Shown one piece after another: positions 33,901-46,167 of a stretch of 64,000 bases of DNA (within the stretch, counting starts at the first letter, position 1; each line of letters begins with the position of its first letter). Origin of the DNA: Zhengitettix transpicula (lineage: Eukaryota; Arthropoda; Insecta; Orthoptera; Tetrigidae); contig CM073590.1 of NCBI GenBank assembly GCA_037074705.1, positions 239,787,101 to 239,851,100 of the forward strand, read 5' to 3'. The position numbers and the translations under genes are program-made. A model generated the notes under the pieces. It made no database searches. It was not told the DNA's origin and worked only from the letters and a program-made list of their open reading frames with translations.

Positions 33901-34789
33901 ACAAAAACAAAAGGGACTACACGGACCTCAACTCGAGTCAGAGAAAACTCGAACGAATGCCAACAAACCGCACCTCTAAAATACCTCACTGGAAAAACGA
34001 CACGTGGCTGCTCCACTGTCCGTTTCTACCCCCAAATAGAAAACCTTACAGTCTGTTGAAAAATTAGAAGACCGATGACGGCGGTTAATTCGCGGTAAAG
34101 GTGTTGGTGTCTCGTTGCCGACCAACATCGGTGTTATTCTACCTGTGTTCAACGAGCCACAAGTCTGTCCCTCCAGACTTCTAATTTTAAACGGACTATA
34201 GCTTCAAGAAAACAGTCTGCTAAATTACTTAATTGAAAGTTTTTAATTTACGTCTGTTTCTGAATTAATAATCAGTTAATGACCTTCTACAGACACACAA
34301 CGTTTCTGAATCTTTAAGACTTACAAAGCAGCAGAGATAATATTAACCCCGAGCCACAGCAATAATTTTGACAAGAGTTTCTCCTTTGCTATCTTCATCG
34401 TCATGTTGTTTTTTTCTTCAGATGAAGTATTAATAAACACAATATAACGACGGTTCATCTGACCTTTAACAAGCGCCAATCTACGTGAGTACTACTTCCA
34501 CGTCAATTACGGAAATGGGCGTAACCTTTCCGATAAAGATCACTCTGACACGAACACTCGCAAAGTAGAAGAACTGAGAGGGGAAAAAAAATCTGCAACG
34601 AATCCTCCTTCCTCGTTCTCGGTTTAACTTAAATGGCGACCCGGCGCCAGAAATAAAGTGACATTTGTATACACACACACACACACACACGGTGAACGGA
34701 TCAGAAGATGAATGACGTAAACATCCTTCCCCCAAATTAGCAAGTTTCTCCTAAGGAATAATAAATTCACATTAGTTATAAATTCCACT
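33901..34789. other. Unassigned sequence with (AC)n
   Basis: An (AC)n run lies at 34670-34690. A damaged motif remnant, ACACACAACGTTTCTGAATC, sits at 34293-34312. The block 33920-34200 has balanced composition and may be unique. Confidence 0.4.
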
Positions 34790-36000
34790 CAGATCAAACC
34801 GTCTTGAATACTTCTTAATGTCTTGTTTTTTAGTTAAAAAAAATTGCTTTTATTTCGCCTCCCCCACTAAAAAATTACCACACCCTCTGTAATCCTTGAT
34901 GACGTCATTTCACAATTTAACCTTTCATATTCCTCCTAAATGTTTTCAGATCAAACCGTCTTGAATAATTCTTAATGTCCTGTTTTTTTTTTAAAAAAAA
35001 TATTGCTTGTATTTACCCTCGCCCCCAAAATAATTACCACACCATCTGTAACCCTTGATAACGTCATTTCACAATTTTAACCTTTCATATTCCTTCTAAA
35101 TGTTTTTTCCGAGAATAAAATCTCAACTCAAAAAAATAGGTTTAATTAGTTTTATATCCTTATACAACATTAATTAATGTAATATAATAAACTCTGAAAT
35201 TATTATTATTATACTTTCTACATCAAGGTTCAGGTTATTTGAAATATACAGCAGCGCATGCGCATTAAAAAGAAGTAAACTTAGTAAGATTTAATTAATT
35301 TATTGCTCACGCTTCACCGTCACCATAGCAACTAAACAAATGCAAAGATAACGAAACAACGAAAACAATCCCAAAGATGTAACCCCCACTTATTATTATC
35401 AACTTATAAATGTTATAAAGTTTATTACGGTTTATTTAATTTATTGCTCATGGTTCGCCGTCACCATAGCAACTAAACAAATGCAAAGATAACGAAACAA
35501 CGAAAACAAATCCAAAGATATAACCCCCCCCAAAACTTATTATTATTATTATCAACTTATAAATGTAATAGGTTTATTACGGTAATAACAGTAAACACTG
35601 TACGTTTGAATTTAATTTTTATTTTTATTTGAGAAGCTTTCGACCCTTCACGTCATATTCCTTAACTTATTATCGGTCTCATGATGGACCCTTCGATATT
35701 TTTCACCGTGTAAGCTTGTTTATGTAACAGTATTAAGCTTCTTATGCAGCGAAACCGTTGGCTTAAGTCTAAAAATCGATCCTCTGAATTACGTTTTTTT
35801 TTTATTTCCTTTTACTCGGTAAATTATGATGTATGTTTTAAATATAAATAAAATTCCCTTTTACTGTACACTTTTTAATTATTATTATTCCCATTCTTGT
35901 TAGGATTTTTAATTTTTTTTAGGATAAATCCGACATAACGTGTCAAAATAAATTAATTCATCTGTCGACTATTATTTTGACCTGAATAACCGAAGAAAAA
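34790..36000. repeat. CRE-bearing repeat and downstream block, copy 2 with insertion
   Basis: The start matches 32510 onward, with TGACGTCA at 34900 and a decayed AACGTCA at 35058. The match breaks near 35220 and resumes near 35790 (TTACTCGGTAAATTATGATG, TATAAATAAAATTCCCTTTT). The intervening 35220-35790 is absent from copy 1. Confidence 0.7.
35285..35580. repeat. Tandem duplication of about 145 bp
   Basis: CACCGTCACCATAGCAACTA, then ACAAATGCAAAGATAACGAA and TTATTATCAACTTATAAATG, occur in both halves (from about 35310 and 35455). This lies inside the segment inserted into copy 2 of the CRE-bearing block. Confidence 0.75.
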
Positions 36001-36039
36001 AATAGTCCGAGTTAACATCACCAATAATCATATTTATTT

Positions 36040-36400
36040 TAAATAATTAGTGGGAATTGGCCAAAACTGAGAAACATTAAAACCCCCTATGGTAGGAAAA
36101 TACCTGAAGATGATACACAACACAAAAAGGTGTCGAAACGTCGTCATAATAAAATAAGTGTCTGTATAGGGTGATCAATTATTTTACTAAATGCAAAACG
36201 TTTCAAGCCTTTTTAAGGGACCTCTTCAGATGTATGTTATTAAAATAAGCTGTGAATTTGAATATTTTTATTCTCGGCCACGGCAATAGGATATTTTACT
36301 TTGTTTCTTTAATAACATATATCTCTGAAGATGTCCGTAAACAAATAGACGAAACGTCATGTATTTTAGTTTAAAGGAAATTTTAATGTTTAGAAATAAA
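36040..36400. repeat. Cluster of three hammerhead-like motifs
   Basis: A plus motif at 36102-36147 ends in GAAACGTCGTCATAAT. A minus motif at 36196-36230 has a CTGAAGAG-GTCCC-type core. A plus motif at 36322-36360 is CTGAAGA-T with GTCC but a weak 3' hairpin arm, then GAAACGTCATG. The last resembles the 6.9 and 7.4 kb type. Confidence 0.65.
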
Positions 36401-37849
36401 TTTGCTGTAATTATATGTAATACACGTCAGATAAAGTTCCTATTGTTTTTAATCATATTTATTTTATTATTTTATTGCTACAGTTGGCAGCATTAAACAA
36501 AAAAATCCAATTTTTAGCCCAAACTTTACAATTTGGGAGGACAAGAGAGAGAGAAGAAAGCAAAGATCCTCGGACAAAGATGCAAAACTAAAAACACGTT
36601 AAGCACGGAGGAAAATTGATGATGTGATATCTACTTCCAACCGACACACACACACACTGTGGGACAATGCAACGAGAGGAATCAGGACATGGAATCCTTA
36701 GAAAAGGGAGGGCAGTGTAAGTTAGTAAACAGGACGTAAATGGTCCTCTGGAGTAGAAAAATAGGTGACTTCAGATGGGAGACAAAATTTGAAGGTAACA
36801 GAAAATAGACGGAAATAACCGAGGTAAAGAAAAGAAGCTACGTTGAAATGACAGAAATGAGTTTGTTTTACGAGATCAGTTAATCAGCGACTTTCTCCAG
36901 AATAATTGAATGACAATCGGCAGTGAAGTGAAGTGAGCGTCGCAAACAGTTAGCTTAATTATAAGGAACACTTATCTCGTCCAGTTTGAAACACTGCTCG
37001 CAGATTAGAAAACCTAATAGAGCTGACCAGGTTAAGGACAGTTATCAAAGATTAGGAGGGGGAAAACAACATGTAAATACGGGCCAGGTTAAGGTCGACA
37101 CTCAAGAGATTAGATTTTTTTTTCAATATCATTTAATATAATTGTACGGCATGCACGTAGTTACCATAAATAAATTTACAAATGCAAATAAAGCAGCCTT
37201 GACCTGCTGCGTATTCAAATTATACGACAAGTGTTTTTCCTTTTCGAGTCCAGGAACTGCCGCGGTCTCTGAGAAACGTGAGCCGCAGCGTCCCTCTGGA
37301 CCTTTGCCAAATAAAGCATTTTCTACCTGTAGTAGTGGCAGTAGTAAGGTGAATCGCGATTTCCTTTCGGATAGGGAGAGAGAGGGAGGAGGAGGAGGGG
37401 GGGGGAGGGTTTGGAACTACGTGAAAAATGAGAAGACGCCATCTGCGTGTGTGTGCGCGTTCTCCCACACTTCTCCTTCTTCCTCCGACAACATCGTGGC
37501 AAAAGAAGTTTACCGTTGGCTTCAAAGAACTTGGCTTGTCCGTGGAACCGACTTTGTAGTTGCTTATTAACAACATACAAAAGTCCTCTAGGTGCCATTA
37601 TCCAAAAACTAGAGACCATAAGATTTCCTTTCAATTTTAAATCCGTACAAAAATAGATGGATAATTCTGTTGGATGAAGGAAAGAGGAAGCAGTAGGCAT
37701 TCCCCAGGAAATGATGCAGGAAAAAACTTCCCTTAATTAGGCTGTACGGTACAGCTTAGCCAGTCTTGGTTTGAAATTTCGTGACAATGGTCAGGTAACA
37801 TTATTTACATTATTCTGGTATTCCGTTGTCTTGGAGTAGATAAGTGAGA
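36401..37849. other. Unassigned sequence, GC-richer at 37240-37520
   Basis: A (GGA)n/G-run at 37382-37407 and short frames up to 142 codons cover both strands at 37142-37700. They are low-complexity in part (glycine or proline runs), with no domain. A host exon or promoter cannot be shown. Confidence 0.35.
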
Positions 37850-38545
37850 AAGCAAAAGTCAAAAAGGCGAAGAAAAGAAACAAGAAAAAGAGAAAGAACG
37901 GAGGCAGGTCAGTGAGATGCCGAGAAAGAAAAAGTAAAAGAAAAGAAACAAGAAAAACCGAAAGAACGGAGGCAGGTCAAAGAGATAACGAGAAATAAAA
38001 CGTCAATGAAAAGTAAAAGAAAGGTAAACAAGAAAAACAGAAAGAACGAGGTAGGTCAAAGATATGACGAGAAAGAAAAAATCAAAAGGGCAAAGAAAGG
38101 TAAACAAGAAAAACAAAGAGCGAGGCAGGCCAAAGAGATGACTAGAAAGAAAAAGTCAAAAGGGCAAAGAAAACTAAAAAAAGAAAATAAACAAGAAAAA
38201 CAGAAAGAACGAGGCGGGTCAAAGATATGACGAGAAAGAAAAAATCAAAAGGGCAAAGAAAGGTAAACAAGAAAAACAAAGAACGAGGCAGGTCAAAGAG
38301 ATGACGAGAAATAAAAAGGCAATGAAAAGTAAAAAAGAAAAGAAACAAGAAGAACAGAAAGAACGAGGCAGGTCAAAGATATGACGAGAAAGAAAAAGTC
38401 AAAAAGGGAAAGAAAGGTAAACAAGAAAAACAAAGAACGAGGCAGACCAAAGATGACGAGAAAAAAGTAAAAAAGGCAAAGAAAGGTAAACAAGAAAAAC
38501 AAAGAACGAGGCAGGTCAAAGAGATGACGAGAAAGAAAAGGCAAA
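37850..38545. repeat. Purine-strand copy of the minisatellite, about 10 units
   Basis: Units of about 60-75 bp contain ACAAGAAAAACAGAAAGAAC, GAGGCAGGTCAAAGAGATGA and CGAGAAAGAAAAAGTCAAAA. This is the reverse complement of the 0.9-1.6 kb unit. Long charged (K/R/E-rich) or hydrophobic (F/L-rich) frames here are repeat artefacts. Confidence 0.85.
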
Positions 38546-40459
38546 GAACGATTTCTACCACTTTTTTCGGCCACATTCCGAACTCGAATACACCATTCGA
38601 TGCAGAATTTTACGCACGACGATTCATTACTAAACATTATGTTCAATAAAACGATTAATTCGTTTTCTATTAGCGAAAAAGTGAAACGAGGTGCAAAATT
38701 TCGTGGGTTTTAAGGCCACAGAAACTTTTCCCCGAGGCCTTTCGCATTTGAAAACCTTGGTTTTTCACTGCTGGCCACAACATATACAAGTTATAAAAAA
38801 ATGGCCAACCTTTTGCAACCCCCCCCCCTTTTTTTATATGGTCACTGGGCTCTTACCCACTCAGCTCAGCGACCGTCTTTGTTTATATGAATGATGGTTG
38901 GAACAGTTGTGGATCAGCCAAGGAAGTTTCGAAGTATAAATTAAAATAGTGTCGATTCCAAATATATATATATTTTTTATATACATCGTGATTAAACATC
39001 CGACAACTTACAAGCGCACTGGGCCGTGGATGCTGCGTGACGCATGCGCACATCAGCGACGCGGCTACGCGTGGATAATCATTTACTTGCACAGGCTCCG
39101 TATGGATGGACTATCGGTAAAATAATTATTAATAAATTAATATCTTAAATTCATATTTGGATAGAAAAAATAATTCCCACCAATCGAACCTAGACACTCT
39201 AAACGGAGGGGTTTTTCGAAAGGAAAGACAAGAATGTAAGCCGAGATACATAGACGATCTGACTATGGAAAAAACGCTCCGAGAGACAAATGTTTCCTGT
39301 AATTACTGAAATGGAAAATCGTAGGTATGTAAATTAACCCATAGATTACAAGATCTTGATTTAATGAACAGGTTGAATGAGACTAAAACCGCATCTATGG
39401 AGCATTTCTTTGAAGAAGAAAAAAACCCACAAGGCAAATACCTCCGTGGCAACTAATCACAGGACAGTTGGTATGTTTTCTGAAACGACAATTAATGTTC
39501 ACATTAGAACATCTTGCACCCCCCCCTTCCCCCTCGACTCCCAGATTTTGTAATTTAAGAAATGATCCCGACGGAGAACGTTTCCAATAGAGTCTTTGGA
39601 CAGTGTTCAATCGATACTGACTTCGGTACTCGGATTCTTGAGGGGAGAAAATGAACCAGAAAAATCCAATTTTTAATTAATTGACAACTGAGGACTTTAA
39701 ATCCTGAACTCAGTATCTAAAAACGTTTTGGATGCGTGGACCATTTTCTTTTTTGACTTGAAAAACTAAACACTCCAGAAAAGTCTCAACACCTACATCA
39801 TAATGTTATTAATGTAAAATACTATTGTTTGTAATTAAAAAGAATACACAGTGACGATAAATATGAAACTGATGTTAAAACAAAGAACTGTAACATTTGA
39901 TGTTGGCGAGTGTTGAAAGGACGCCATTACTCATCCGCGCTGTTTGAGATTTTCCCTGGGAAGTAAACGGCTGGCTGGCTCTGCCGAGGAGGAGGAGGAG
40001 GAGGAGGAGGAGGAGGAAGAAGCAGCTCGTGGCGCTATCTTTATTGGCAACGACGTCGGAGCACAAATGCCAGAGTTGCATTCCAAATGAGCCTCGCCTT
40101 ATTCGTCGTCGCAAAACTTTTTCAAACAGCTTTTTCAAACAATGGCTAACTTCGTTTACTAGCAACGCGTCCGCAATTACAGGGAAATGTGCAAAGCTGT
40201 GACCTAATTTTCAAACTGATAATAATAATAATATCACATCTCTAGTTGCAGTAAGTCAATTGACTTTAAATAATATAACGTTTATAAACTTAGGTGATAA
40301 AATAAATAATAGAATTTAGACGTAGTAACAATGGTTACGTGAACCGGCGTAAAGATATTCCCAGCGAACAGAGTCTTCAACTACTCTCCACTTAGAGTAT
40401 CAAATAAGCTCATTGGAAGAGTATAAATGATTTGTCTATTATAAAGAGGTTTTTCTTTC
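38546..40459. other. Unassigned sequence with (GGA)n
   Basis: A (GGA)n run lies at 39987-40017 within a GC-richer patch at 39890-40110. An E-rich plus-strand frame through it continues as AARGAIFIGNDVGAQMPE, which could be chance. (TA)n and T-runs occur near 38960. No gene is supported. Confidence 0.3.
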
Positions 40460-41395
40460 AGTGAGTCACGCTACATGAGAGTCGTGCACTTTCCTCCTTT
40501 AAGTAGCTTAAGAAAGGGGGGATGCGGATGGTTAGAGCAAGGTATCCCACGGTTAACTAGGAACCCCGGACTATAGTTTAAGGAACCTACCCTGCAATCT
40601 ACGTTAAAGTGAAGCAGCACAAACCCTAGAAAATCTGCATATGGTAGACCAGGGCCCTTGGTACTTGCCCCACGTCAGACGAAACAAGTGGCAACTGCCC
40701 CTCTTATAGCATAGGAAACGAACTACTGGAACACAGGATGCGGAAAGGTAGAGGAAGGTAGCCAGAGGGTTAATTAGCCCCCCCCCCCGGGCTGTAGTTT
40801 AATTCGCCTAAAAGTGATGCAGGACAAATCCTGGATAACCTTCATCAGTTAGGTCGGGCATTTGGTACTTGTCCTACGCCCCTCTATGCGCCCGAGAGAG
40901 GGGTATGCTGTGGGGACGCAGCATTCGGTGACCCGATCAGTTTAGGAGGTAGATGGTCGCCGTCTGTTCCAATGGGAACAGCGGACAACTCTTACCGTAT
41001 GCCCAACGTTGGAAAATACACCTCTCAAAACAGGCCGACATGCCTCGAACCCTTAGTTCAAAAACGGAGAGAGAGGAGAAATCAGGGAAAACCGTAGAGA
41101 AACCTGCATCAGGTAGGTCGGGCGAATTGGGTTCTTGTCCCACGTCTTTCCGATAACAAGAATTTGGTCTGCTGTGCTATCGCAGCATAGTACACTCCAT
41201 GCCTCGGCCGAATTTGAAGGGCAGCTGGTCCTACTGGTCCAACAGGATCAGCGAACAACTCTTATCGTATGCCCAACGTCTGCTACCCGACACAACGTAC
41301 ACCCCTCAAAACGTGACAACGTGTCACAGGAATATACAATTCACAACGACGTCACCCTTTTATGTTCAGACGAATTTGAAGCCTCTTCAACAGCT
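40460..41395 (-). mobile_element. Compound locus of SINE-like copies E1-E3
   Basis: Three diverged partial copies lie in a row in minus orientation. They start near 40461 (CACGCTACATGAGAGTCGTG), 40687 (GTGGCAACTGCCCCTCTTAT) and 41076 (AAACCTGCATCAGGTAGGTC). Each shows the GGTCGGGC and CCAATGGGAACAGCGGACAA-type landmarks or their decayed forms. Divergence is higher than in copies A, B and H. Confidence 0.7.
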
Positions 41396-41629
41396 AATTA
41401 ATTTGAAAAAAAAAGATGTAATGGGCAAACATTAAATGTATAATTTTTAGAAAAAAAATTATTATAGAGTTCATAATGATGTCACTACTTTCTCCACAGA
41501 CGAATTATATGACGCTACAAGATGACGTCATACATAACTCAGTTGCAATATATTTTTTTAAATATTAAATCACAATTACTTCGCCCTTTTATTCTAAGAG
41601 AAATTTGAAATGATTATTTGTGTGGTTTG
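41396..41629. other. AT-rich gap between SINE-like copies
   Basis: Two short decayed palindromic GATGACGTCAT-type strings lie near 41478 and 41521. No other feature was seen. Confidence 0.35.
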
Positions 41630-41945
41630 GGGGTAACAAGCTACATGAGGGCAATCCACATGGTGGCAACTACCCTTTAATAGCATAGGAAGTGATTTGA
41701 AAGGTAGCCAGGGGTTAACTAGGGGCCCCCGGGCTATGATTTAAGGATCCTACGTGGCAATTCGCTTATAAGTAATGCAGAGGAAACCCTAGAAAAACCT
41801 GTATCAGGTAGATCTGCCCTTCCGATTGTATGATGCGGGGTTTGCCGTGTGTGTGTGGGGGGGGGGGACGCAGCATTCTCCTTCTCCGAGCGTCGACCAG
41901 TTTAGGCGGCAGCTGGCCGACTGTTCCAATAGGAATATCGGAGCG
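41630..41945 (-). mobile_element. SINE-like retroposon copy F, internally deleted
   Basis: GGGTAACAAGCTACATGAGG through CTGTATCAGGTAG, then CGACCAGTTTAGGCGGCAGC and CCAATAGGAATATCGGA. It lacks the GATGCGGAAGGGTAGAGG segment and the head. A G-run interrupts it at 41861-41870. Confidence 0.7.
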
Positions 41946-43773
41946 AATAGATTTTTATTGTTTTTCTTTTCCGTACACTGCTCCGAATGTGATCTCAAGA
42001 AGGCTACACGAGAGAGCTAGACCAATACAGGAATACAAGAACATCAAAATGAAGATTGCGGGGGGAAAATTCGACTGGTCAGAAGAAATATGTTACAGGT
42101 TCATTAAAAGAAGTAAGAGCAAAAAAAAAAAAGGTTTTCGGGAATTTGGAACTAACTAATAATAACGTTCGTGAACCGCAACAAACTGGAAGGCGTGGAC
42201 TTAAATATTATGATTAGATCGACAGGTATAATTGTGACAGTGGAGCATCAACAAGTGCAAACTAAACACTTCGCTGTGTTCCATGCAAACAAAGTGTAAA
42301 CACACGTGTGTTTTATTTCACTAAATTTTGTTATACGAGTATTTCAATTTCTGTTTACGTGCACATATCAACGGTAATTTCCGGAGGATAAAATAGCAGT
42401 TAATGAGGAAAGTAGTTTAAAATATAAAAATATAAACAATTACTCTCAAATCTCAAATTTATATTTTTTTTCAAAGGAATGCCGAGTCTCCACGATTATG
42501 AGGTCAGGAATCGCTCAGGTCTAAGATCGTTGCTCTCTACCAGAGAAGTATCAACCAACCAGAGATAGTAATAGTCTTTCTCCAGATGCAAAGAACAATA
42601 ATAACTACAAGAGCTTTGGGATTCAATGTAAATATATTCTACTGCAAGGTCGTGGGTGTTTTACTCAGTGCAGGAGTTTCTTGATCGTTCCTCCTAATAA
42701 TTATTTATTTTTTGTTATACTGGAAAAGTGTTGAATGTGTTGCTAATTACAACTACTTGCTTAGTCTCTGTTGGTCTTTTCTGCTCTTTTGTTTGTTTCA
42801 TTCCCGGCCTGGAGTTTCTATAGAAGGGAAAGATTCCTCGTCCCTCTGTTTCGTGACGTCACTCGTCCGTCGTTTGTTTTTCCTCCTAGTGTGTGTGTGT
42901 GTGTGTGCGCGTGTGTCATAGTTTTGTTGTTTATTCTTGTGTGATGCGCAATTCTATATTTTATAATAGTTAATTTACGAATCAGTTATTATTTACTACT
43001 ACGTATTGAAAATATATATCATATTGTTGTTATTAATACTACATAATTCTATTTATTTATGTTGGACAGGAAAAATTTTGTGTTCTTGAATTTTAGTATT
43101 TTTTTGTGTGTTAACTTCTAATTATTTATAATTGTAGCATCCAAATTATTATATTGTAATTATATGCATTGACGTGTCCTATTCCCTCATACGAGGACTA
43201 GTGGAATAAAATAAATCGAATATTTATTGTCAGTTACTGTTTTTGGAATTTAAAACCAAGTGGTTTGAAACATTTTCGAAATTAAAACTGAAGAGGAGAA
43301 TTAAGTTCTTTCCGAAGAAAATTAGGTTGAAAATTCTTTCAGCACGGTTTTGTTTTCCAGATACATAACATATTCGTGTATAATAATAATAGTAATAATA
43401 TCATATTCCGTAGATCCTGTAGAGAAGCTTAGCTTCAAGGATGAGTCAGGGTGTACATTTATTCCATTAATATTATGATAATAATTAATTAAGACTAATA
43501 ATATTCTATAACATAAACGTATGAAGGTCTCAATGCTTGCTGTTTACAGCCGTATAATAACAGTACTGTATTATTGCAACAACAAACTGTAATCAATTAA
43601 TTACGTTTTTAAGCTGATAATAATAATAATAATAAGAAGAAGAGGGGTTTCTATCTTTGGGCTTGTTTCTTTAGAGTTGTTTTATCATTGTTTTGTTAGT
43701 TGCTTTGGTGATGTATTGGCAGGAGCGATGAATTAATTAAAGGAGACTGATTTTATTTATTCAATAATCATAC

Positions 43774-43833
<60 letters not shown>

Positions 43834-43977
43834 ACGTGAACAAATACTCTACACACTTCTACTTTTAATTTTGAAAATTGGTTTTTCACCATGACTTTTA
43901 ATCTTAATGTCTCTTTTTATGACAGATTGTTGTAAATAAATAAATAAATTAATTAATATATATATATATGTATATAT
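41946..43977. other. Unassigned AT-rich sequence with microsatellites
   Basis: A (GT)n run lies at 42889-42912 and a long (TA)n at 43777-43833. A diverged copy of the (AAT)n-linked repeat is at 43620-43780 (TTTCTATCTTTGGGCTTGTT, then GGAGACTGATTTTATTTATT). No gene is supported. Confidence 0.45.
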
Positions 43978-45029
43978 TGTAATGCCAATTAATTAAGCCA
44001 TGAATTGTTTTTAAATAATTTGAATTGTTAGCGAACAGTTTGAATGATACCGATGAGCGAGCAAAGCAACAATGAGCGGCGAGCTCTGTTCCTATTATTG
44101 AGGGTTCGGAATGGCGATTAGGCGCGCAAAAGCACAGGTAGTTTTCAGTCTACCACGAGAGGAGAGACATTGTAAAAGTTAGTCTAAGTCTACGGCGAGG
44201 AGCGAAAGAGAACAGTTTGAGTCTACGGCGAGGAGCAAAAGAGAAAAGTCGACGTCTACGGTCAGCCACGAAAGGAGAGACATTTTAAAAGTAAATCTTC
44301 ACCGAGCTACTTAGAAGTTTTCAATCCAAAACGATAAATAATGCGGTGAAAGGCTAAAAATCTGCAACTCATAAGATTCCTGTCAGCAAGCAGTTAGTTG
44401 GACCGAGTAGACGTGCTAACAATTAGCCAACGGAAGCAAGGGTTTGCTTCATTATAAAGAACTTGAACATTTTCGTGCTGAGGGAAAACGACATCAGATA
44501 GCTGACCAATTAGGAGGATCATCCGAGTTCCTGGGAGCCTAGTAACTTCATAAGTGTAGAATCTGTGTGAAAAACTTAGAATCTGTGCAAACATTTTGCA
44601 ATATAGTGAACTACATATGAAGCTACTAAAGAATGCTGGTACCAGCCGAACAATACGTAAGTAACCAGAACTTAAATAAAATCTGTAAACGCTAACTAAA
44701 AGGGTAAAGTCAGGTTTCGTTCTATTTTCTTTAATTTATCAGCACAATATTATTTTGAAGTTGATTTTAAACTGTAATGTTAATAAGATCATTCAATAAT
44801 TTTCACTGTAAATCATCTAACCCAGTAAAGACCCTGAGAGATTAAGAGATTTTCATTTTATTGTAATTGTTTGTCAATTTTAGAAGCCACAAATTAATAA
44901 ATAAATTTTGTTTGTTAAAAATTGATTATCTTTTTCATTTAAATAAAGCCTATCATTTGGATTATTACACTTAATGGCTACCACAACTTGGGGCAAATTA
45001 ATTGTAACGCTTTTCATTTGATTATTACA
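43978..45029 (+). mobile_element. LTR-like sequence with leader remnant
   Basis: It begins TGTAATGCCAATTAATTAAG and an LTR end GGATTATTACA falls at 44959-44969, giving inverted TGTAAT/ATTACA termini. TGGCTACCACAACTTGGGGC follows at 44975 and resembles a tRNA-primer binding site. A second TTGATTATTACA ends at 45029. Inside are GTCTACGGCGAGGAGCGAAA direct repeats (44190-44245) and AATAAA signals near 44906 and 44941. Flanking (AT)n hides any target duplication. No gag or pol frame is present. Confidence 0.5.
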
Positions 45030-46167
45030 ATATATATATTCAAATGAATTCAACCCCTCAAGTATAATAATAATTAAAGAGTTTATTATAATACGAACAG
45101 GATAAATTCTTTTACTGAAATGAAGGAGTAACTAAGCAGAAATGAAGATAAACTTAGCTTCAAAATCACCATTGGTTATTGGACAACTGTTTGATGCACT
45201 GTGGCAGTCTGTTGAAGATGGAGCCACGTTTCTGTGCAATTGACACATGTTTTACATTTTTTTCGTATAGATTTTTTTTTTAGTTTCTTGAATTGAAGCC
45301 ATAAATAATTGTCTATTTGTAGTCACCGTGTACTGGAACGACAGAGTAAAAGTACCTAATTTTTTTAAAGACAGTTCTTTATAACCTGACATATTGCTCT
45401 GACAACACGATCTTGCCCCAGAATGTAATCTCGTATGACGAAACAGGATTAAAATGTTTCAATAGTCCTTATTTATCGTAATTAGAATAACTGAATGTGA
45501 TACTGTAATTAGCGTGGTTTCCTAGACCCAACGTTGACGTATTTACTGTCTGTGGTTCCAGAGAGAACTAATAAAGGAAGTCGCCGTCACCTGAGCAGGG
45601 GTTACAACCTTTGCTCTCTTTACTCATAATTATTTTTTATTCAGTTAAGCTCCGCCCAGCGGAGCTAAAAATAGCGTTTGAAACCGTGTTATGAATGGCC
45701 GGCGCCCAGGAGTTCAAATGTTAACATAACGAGTGAGCCGAAACGTTTTTCCCCCCCGTTAATGACTGCAAACGACGGGTGTTCCAAATTTAGGTGCGGG
45801 GTCCTCTCCAATTAGTGATTCCATTTTTATTGAGTTGGCAAGTTTGTGTCTGTCGGCGTGAGTGTGTCCTTGAGGACCTATGTAGGTCAGCTTAGGGCCG
45901 CCACGTGCAGCCAGGGACCCAAGGTCAAGGACACTCCCCAAGCGTTCATCCGCATCCTCGCTCCAGCCTCCGTGACTAGTCCTGCACATTATAACCAATT
46001 TCTTTCTTGTCTTGCTCTACAGTTGATTATACTTATTTTTTTTTTTTACTATTCTGCTTCTTAAATACCAGACTGTTCCTCCGCCGCGGGTTGTTATTTC
46101 TACTCATTCAACTTACTAATCATAGCTTTGTAATCGAAAATACGTGTTACATTTTCATATAATATAT
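45030..46167. other. Unassigned sequence, GC-richer at 45640-46000
   Basis: A possibly unique island contains two frames, one per strand, without domains. No RNA gene was seen. Confidence 0.35.

Noticed and set aside
37850..38545. Long K/R/E-rich and F/L-rich open frames
   Set aside because: They arise from a stop-poor minisatellite read on both strands. The repeat unit explains them fully.
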